Program-made: the position numbers and the translations under genes
DNA from: Anaerolineae bacterium
GTDB lineage: Bacteria > Chloroflexota > Anaerolineae > Anaerolineales > Villigracilaceae
DNA length: 34,624 bases
Direction: 5' to 3'
Assembly (NCBI GenBank): GCA_003130845.1
Contig: QEXW01000073.1
Coordinates: 1 to 34,624, forward strand
Notes under the pieces: model-generated
Told to the model about the DNA's origin: nothing
What the model saw: only the letters and a program-made list of their open reading frames with translations
The model's database searches: none
Shown: positions 33,094 through 34,624 of the stretch, in pieces
Position numbering within the stretch: position 1 is the first letter of the stretch
Layout of the letters: each line of letters opens with the position of its first letter

Positions 33094-34155
33094 TCAACGC
33101 GTGAGAAACGCGTGGAACAAAGCATTAAACTCGCCCGGCTTTTCGATGTGCGGGCTGTGCGCGGTATCGGCGATGACGTGTTCCTCGAAACTGCCGCCGG
33201 AGGCCGCGTAGCGCTCTAACACCTTGCGGGTTTGTTGAATCATCGGCTGGGGCGGATAGACCTCGTCACCCGGCCAGCCGGGGACATAGCCCAATTTGCC
33301 CAACACGCCCAGGTCAAACATGGAATGGTCGGAGACAATCAGGTCGCTATCGCCGCGAATCCATAAGATGGGCGGTTTGGGGCTGACGGCCAGCAGTTCA
33401 GCCACGTCATTGGCCAGGTATTTGGGCGACCAGCAGTTGACGATGCCCTTCGTGCCGGGGGCTACATTTGGCCAGTTGGGGGAGGGGACGAAATCACCGG
33501 GGTATTTATCGGGGCCGGTTTTTTCCATCAGCGAGGCGGTCAGGAAGTCTTCCTCGCGGGCGGCGCGGAAGGGCGGTTTGTAGTAAAAGGCATTGATGAT
33601 GTTGCGCGGCGAATTGGGGTCTTCCGCGCCCCGGTCGCCCATTTGGATGCGTTGAACGAAGAGCGGGCTGACCACGCCGCCACCCGAACCGGCAAAATCG
33701 TCGTAGCAGGGCGTGCCGTCCACGTCTTTGGTGCCACCGAAGCCGTAGGGCGAAACCGGGCAAATCAGGGTGAGCGAGAGCGCGCGGCCAGGGTAATCGG
33801 TGATGAAGCGATACAAAACACCCGCGCCCATCGACCAGCCAACGAAGTGCGCTTTTTCAATGCCAAGCGTATCGAGCAGGGCCGCCACGTCATCGGACAA
33901 ATCACGCATGCCGCGCGTGGAGTCAATCAACTTATCTTCGGTCCAGCCGTAGCCGCGCAGGTCGGGGGCAATGCCGCGAAACCCGGCGGGCAGGGCCAGC
34001 ATGGTTTCTTCCCAATACAGGGCGGCAGAGAAGTTACCGTGCAGGAAAACAACCGGCAGGCCGTCTTGGGGCCCGGAGAAGTAAACGTTTTGTTCGAGAC
34101 GGGCGGTGGCGACCATTTGGTTGGTAATGCCAGGTAAGGGGGTTGGTTTGTCCAT
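33094..34155 (-). CDS. Alpha/beta-fold hydrolase
   Basis: Serine hydrolase of the alpha/beta family, 353 residues and without signal peptide. The oxyanion motif FLHGN is at residues 38-41, APDLRGYG at 63-70 and the nucleophile elbow GWSMGAG holds Ser108. An acid is probably in RGDSDLIV and the catalytic His in DTAHSPHIEKP near the C-terminus. A longer segment between elbow and acid (about 150-230) forms a cap. It may release a thioester, lactone or ester intermediate in the pathway of its neighbours, which is inference from position. The start at 34155 follows AGGAG. The gap of 66 nt to the thiolase gene holds no terminator. Confidence 0.85.
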   Translation of the reverse strand: MDKPTPLPGITNQMVATARLEQNVYFSGPQDGLPVVFLHGNFSAALYWEETMLALPAGFRGIAPDLRGYGWTEDKLIDSTRGMRDLSDDVAALLDTLGIEKAHFVGWSMGAGVLYRFITDYPGRALSLTLICPVSPYGFGGTKDVDGTPCYDDFAGSGGGVVSPLFVQRIQMGDRGAEDPNSPRNIINAFYYKPPFRAAREEDFLTASLMEKTGPDKYPGDFVPSPNWPNVAPGTKGIVNCWSPKYLANDVAELLAVSPKPPILWIRGDSDLIVSDHSMFDLGVLGKLGYVPGWPGDEVYPPQPMIQQTRKVLERYAASGGSFEEHVIADTAHSPHIEKPGEFNALFHAFLTR

Positions 34156-34177
34156 CAGGTTACTCCTAATTCAAAAT

Positions 34178-34244
34178 CGTAGAGTGCGATACCGAGACAG
34201 ATAGTCCCCGCAGGGGGTTGATACGCCCAAAGGATTGCACTACG
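34178..34244. repeat. Inverted-repeat element around the stop of the CoA-transferase gene
   Basis: Outer arms CGTAGAGTGCGAT (34178-34190) and ATTGCACTACG (34234-34244) pair with a 2-nt bulge and one mismatch. An inner CCCC-GCA-GGGG hairpin sits at 34206-34216. The element includes the TAG stop (34240-34242) of the preceding gene. It looks like a small REP-type repeat and has no T tract. Confidence 0.5.
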
Positions 34245-34624
34245 GTCGGCCCGGCACGAGCAGTTTCGGCACGATGCCCAAGCGGTGGGCTTCTTCGCGC
34301 AGCCAGTCACGGAAATTGGGATGGGCAATCTTGATGAGCGCTTCCATGCGGTCGCGCACGCTGCGCCCGCGCAGTTCGGCCACGCCGTATTCGGTGACAA
34401 TGGTATCCACATCCTGGCTGGGGACGGTCACTTCCGCGCCTTCGGACAGGATGGGGACGATGGTGGAAATCGCGCCGTCTTTGGCGGTGGAGCGCAGGGC
34501 GATGATGCCGCGCCCGCCGGGGGAAAGTTGCGCGCCGCGATGCGTATCCAACTGGCCGCCGGTGCCGCTAAAGTGACGATAGCCGATGCTCTGCGAGCAG
34601 ACCTGCCCGAAAATATCCACCTGC
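34240..34624 (-). CDS. Acetyl-CoA hydrolase/4-hydroxybutyrate CoA-transferase family, C-terminal part (cut by window edge)
   Basis: The frame stays open to the window's end, so only the last 127 or so residues are present and the start lies beyond. The sequence is the C-terminal domain of the Cat1/AbfT family: VDIFGQVCSQSIGYRHFSGTGGQLD, then a GGRGIIALRSTAKDG stretch, and VTEYGVAELRGRSVRDRMEALIKIAHPNFRDWL at the end. These enzymes move CoA between acyl groups and acetate or hydrolyse acetyl-CoA. It is the first visible gene of the cluster and would activate or release an acid in the pathway. The stop is TAG. Confidence 0.9.
   Translation of the reverse strand, partial: QVDIFGQVCSQSIGYRHFSGTGGQLDTHRGAQLSPGGRGIIALRSTAKDGAISTIVPILSEGAEVTVPSQDVDTIVTEYGVAELRGRSVRDRMEALIKIAHPNFRDWLREEAHRLGIVPKLLVPGRP

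Overview
The window looks like chromosomal core and metabolic DNA from a bacterium of the Chloroflexota, most likely Anaerolineae-like. This is an inference from gene content and style: lipoproteins with Pro/Thr-rich linkers after the lipobox, a substrate-binding/VWA fusion lipoprotein, a stand-alone tungsten-type aldehyde:ferredoxin oxidoreductase, and intergenic hairpin repeats. No rRNA is present to settle it. By eye, GC is moderate on the left and clearly higher from about 22 kb onward. No prophage, transposase or CRISPR array was seen.

Left part (1-16.5 kb): the 3' end of a tRNA, trigger factor (tig), a convergent glutamate-semialdehyde-type aldehyde dehydrogenase, a GT-C-like membrane protein with a TPR-like tail, a single-gene AOR-family oxidoreductase with its own promoter and terminator, a SlyD-like prolyl isomerase, a 38-residue membrane protein not found by length-based gene calling, an FAD ferredoxin-NADP reductase-like enzyme, htpG, then two minus-strand gene pairs: sixA with a Ppx/GppA-HD phosphatase, and surE with a CBS/GAF sensor protein. 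Folding and stress functions (tig, slyD, htpG) recur here. Several units are bounded by clear intrinsic terminators.

Middle (16.7-21.6 kb): a plus-strand cluster of a GT-B-like transferase, a membrane-anchored substrate-binding protein, a paralogous lipoprotein in which the same binding domain is fused to a VWA domain with an intact MIDAS motif, and a two-helix membrane protein with a coiled-coil. This cell-surface module has no assigned function and is the best candidate for an undescribed system.

Then (21.9-25.2 kb): tatA, followed by the complete oxidative pentose phosphate branch, pgl on the plus strand facing zwf and a short-form gnd on the minus strand.

Right part (25.4-34.6 kb): a long minus-strand cluster. 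In transcription order it holds an acetyl-CoA hydrolase/CoA-transferase family protein (cut by the window edge), an alpha/beta hydrolase, a thiolase, its Zn-ribbon/OB-fold (DUF35) partner, and a full branched-chain-amino-acid-type ABC importer (livK, G, F, H, M) ending at a strong terminator. The layout suggests import of a substrate and its CoA-dependent breakdown. The LivH permease carries a large extra membrane region. Intergenic gaps hold three copies of a dispersed repeat and several REP-like hairpins.
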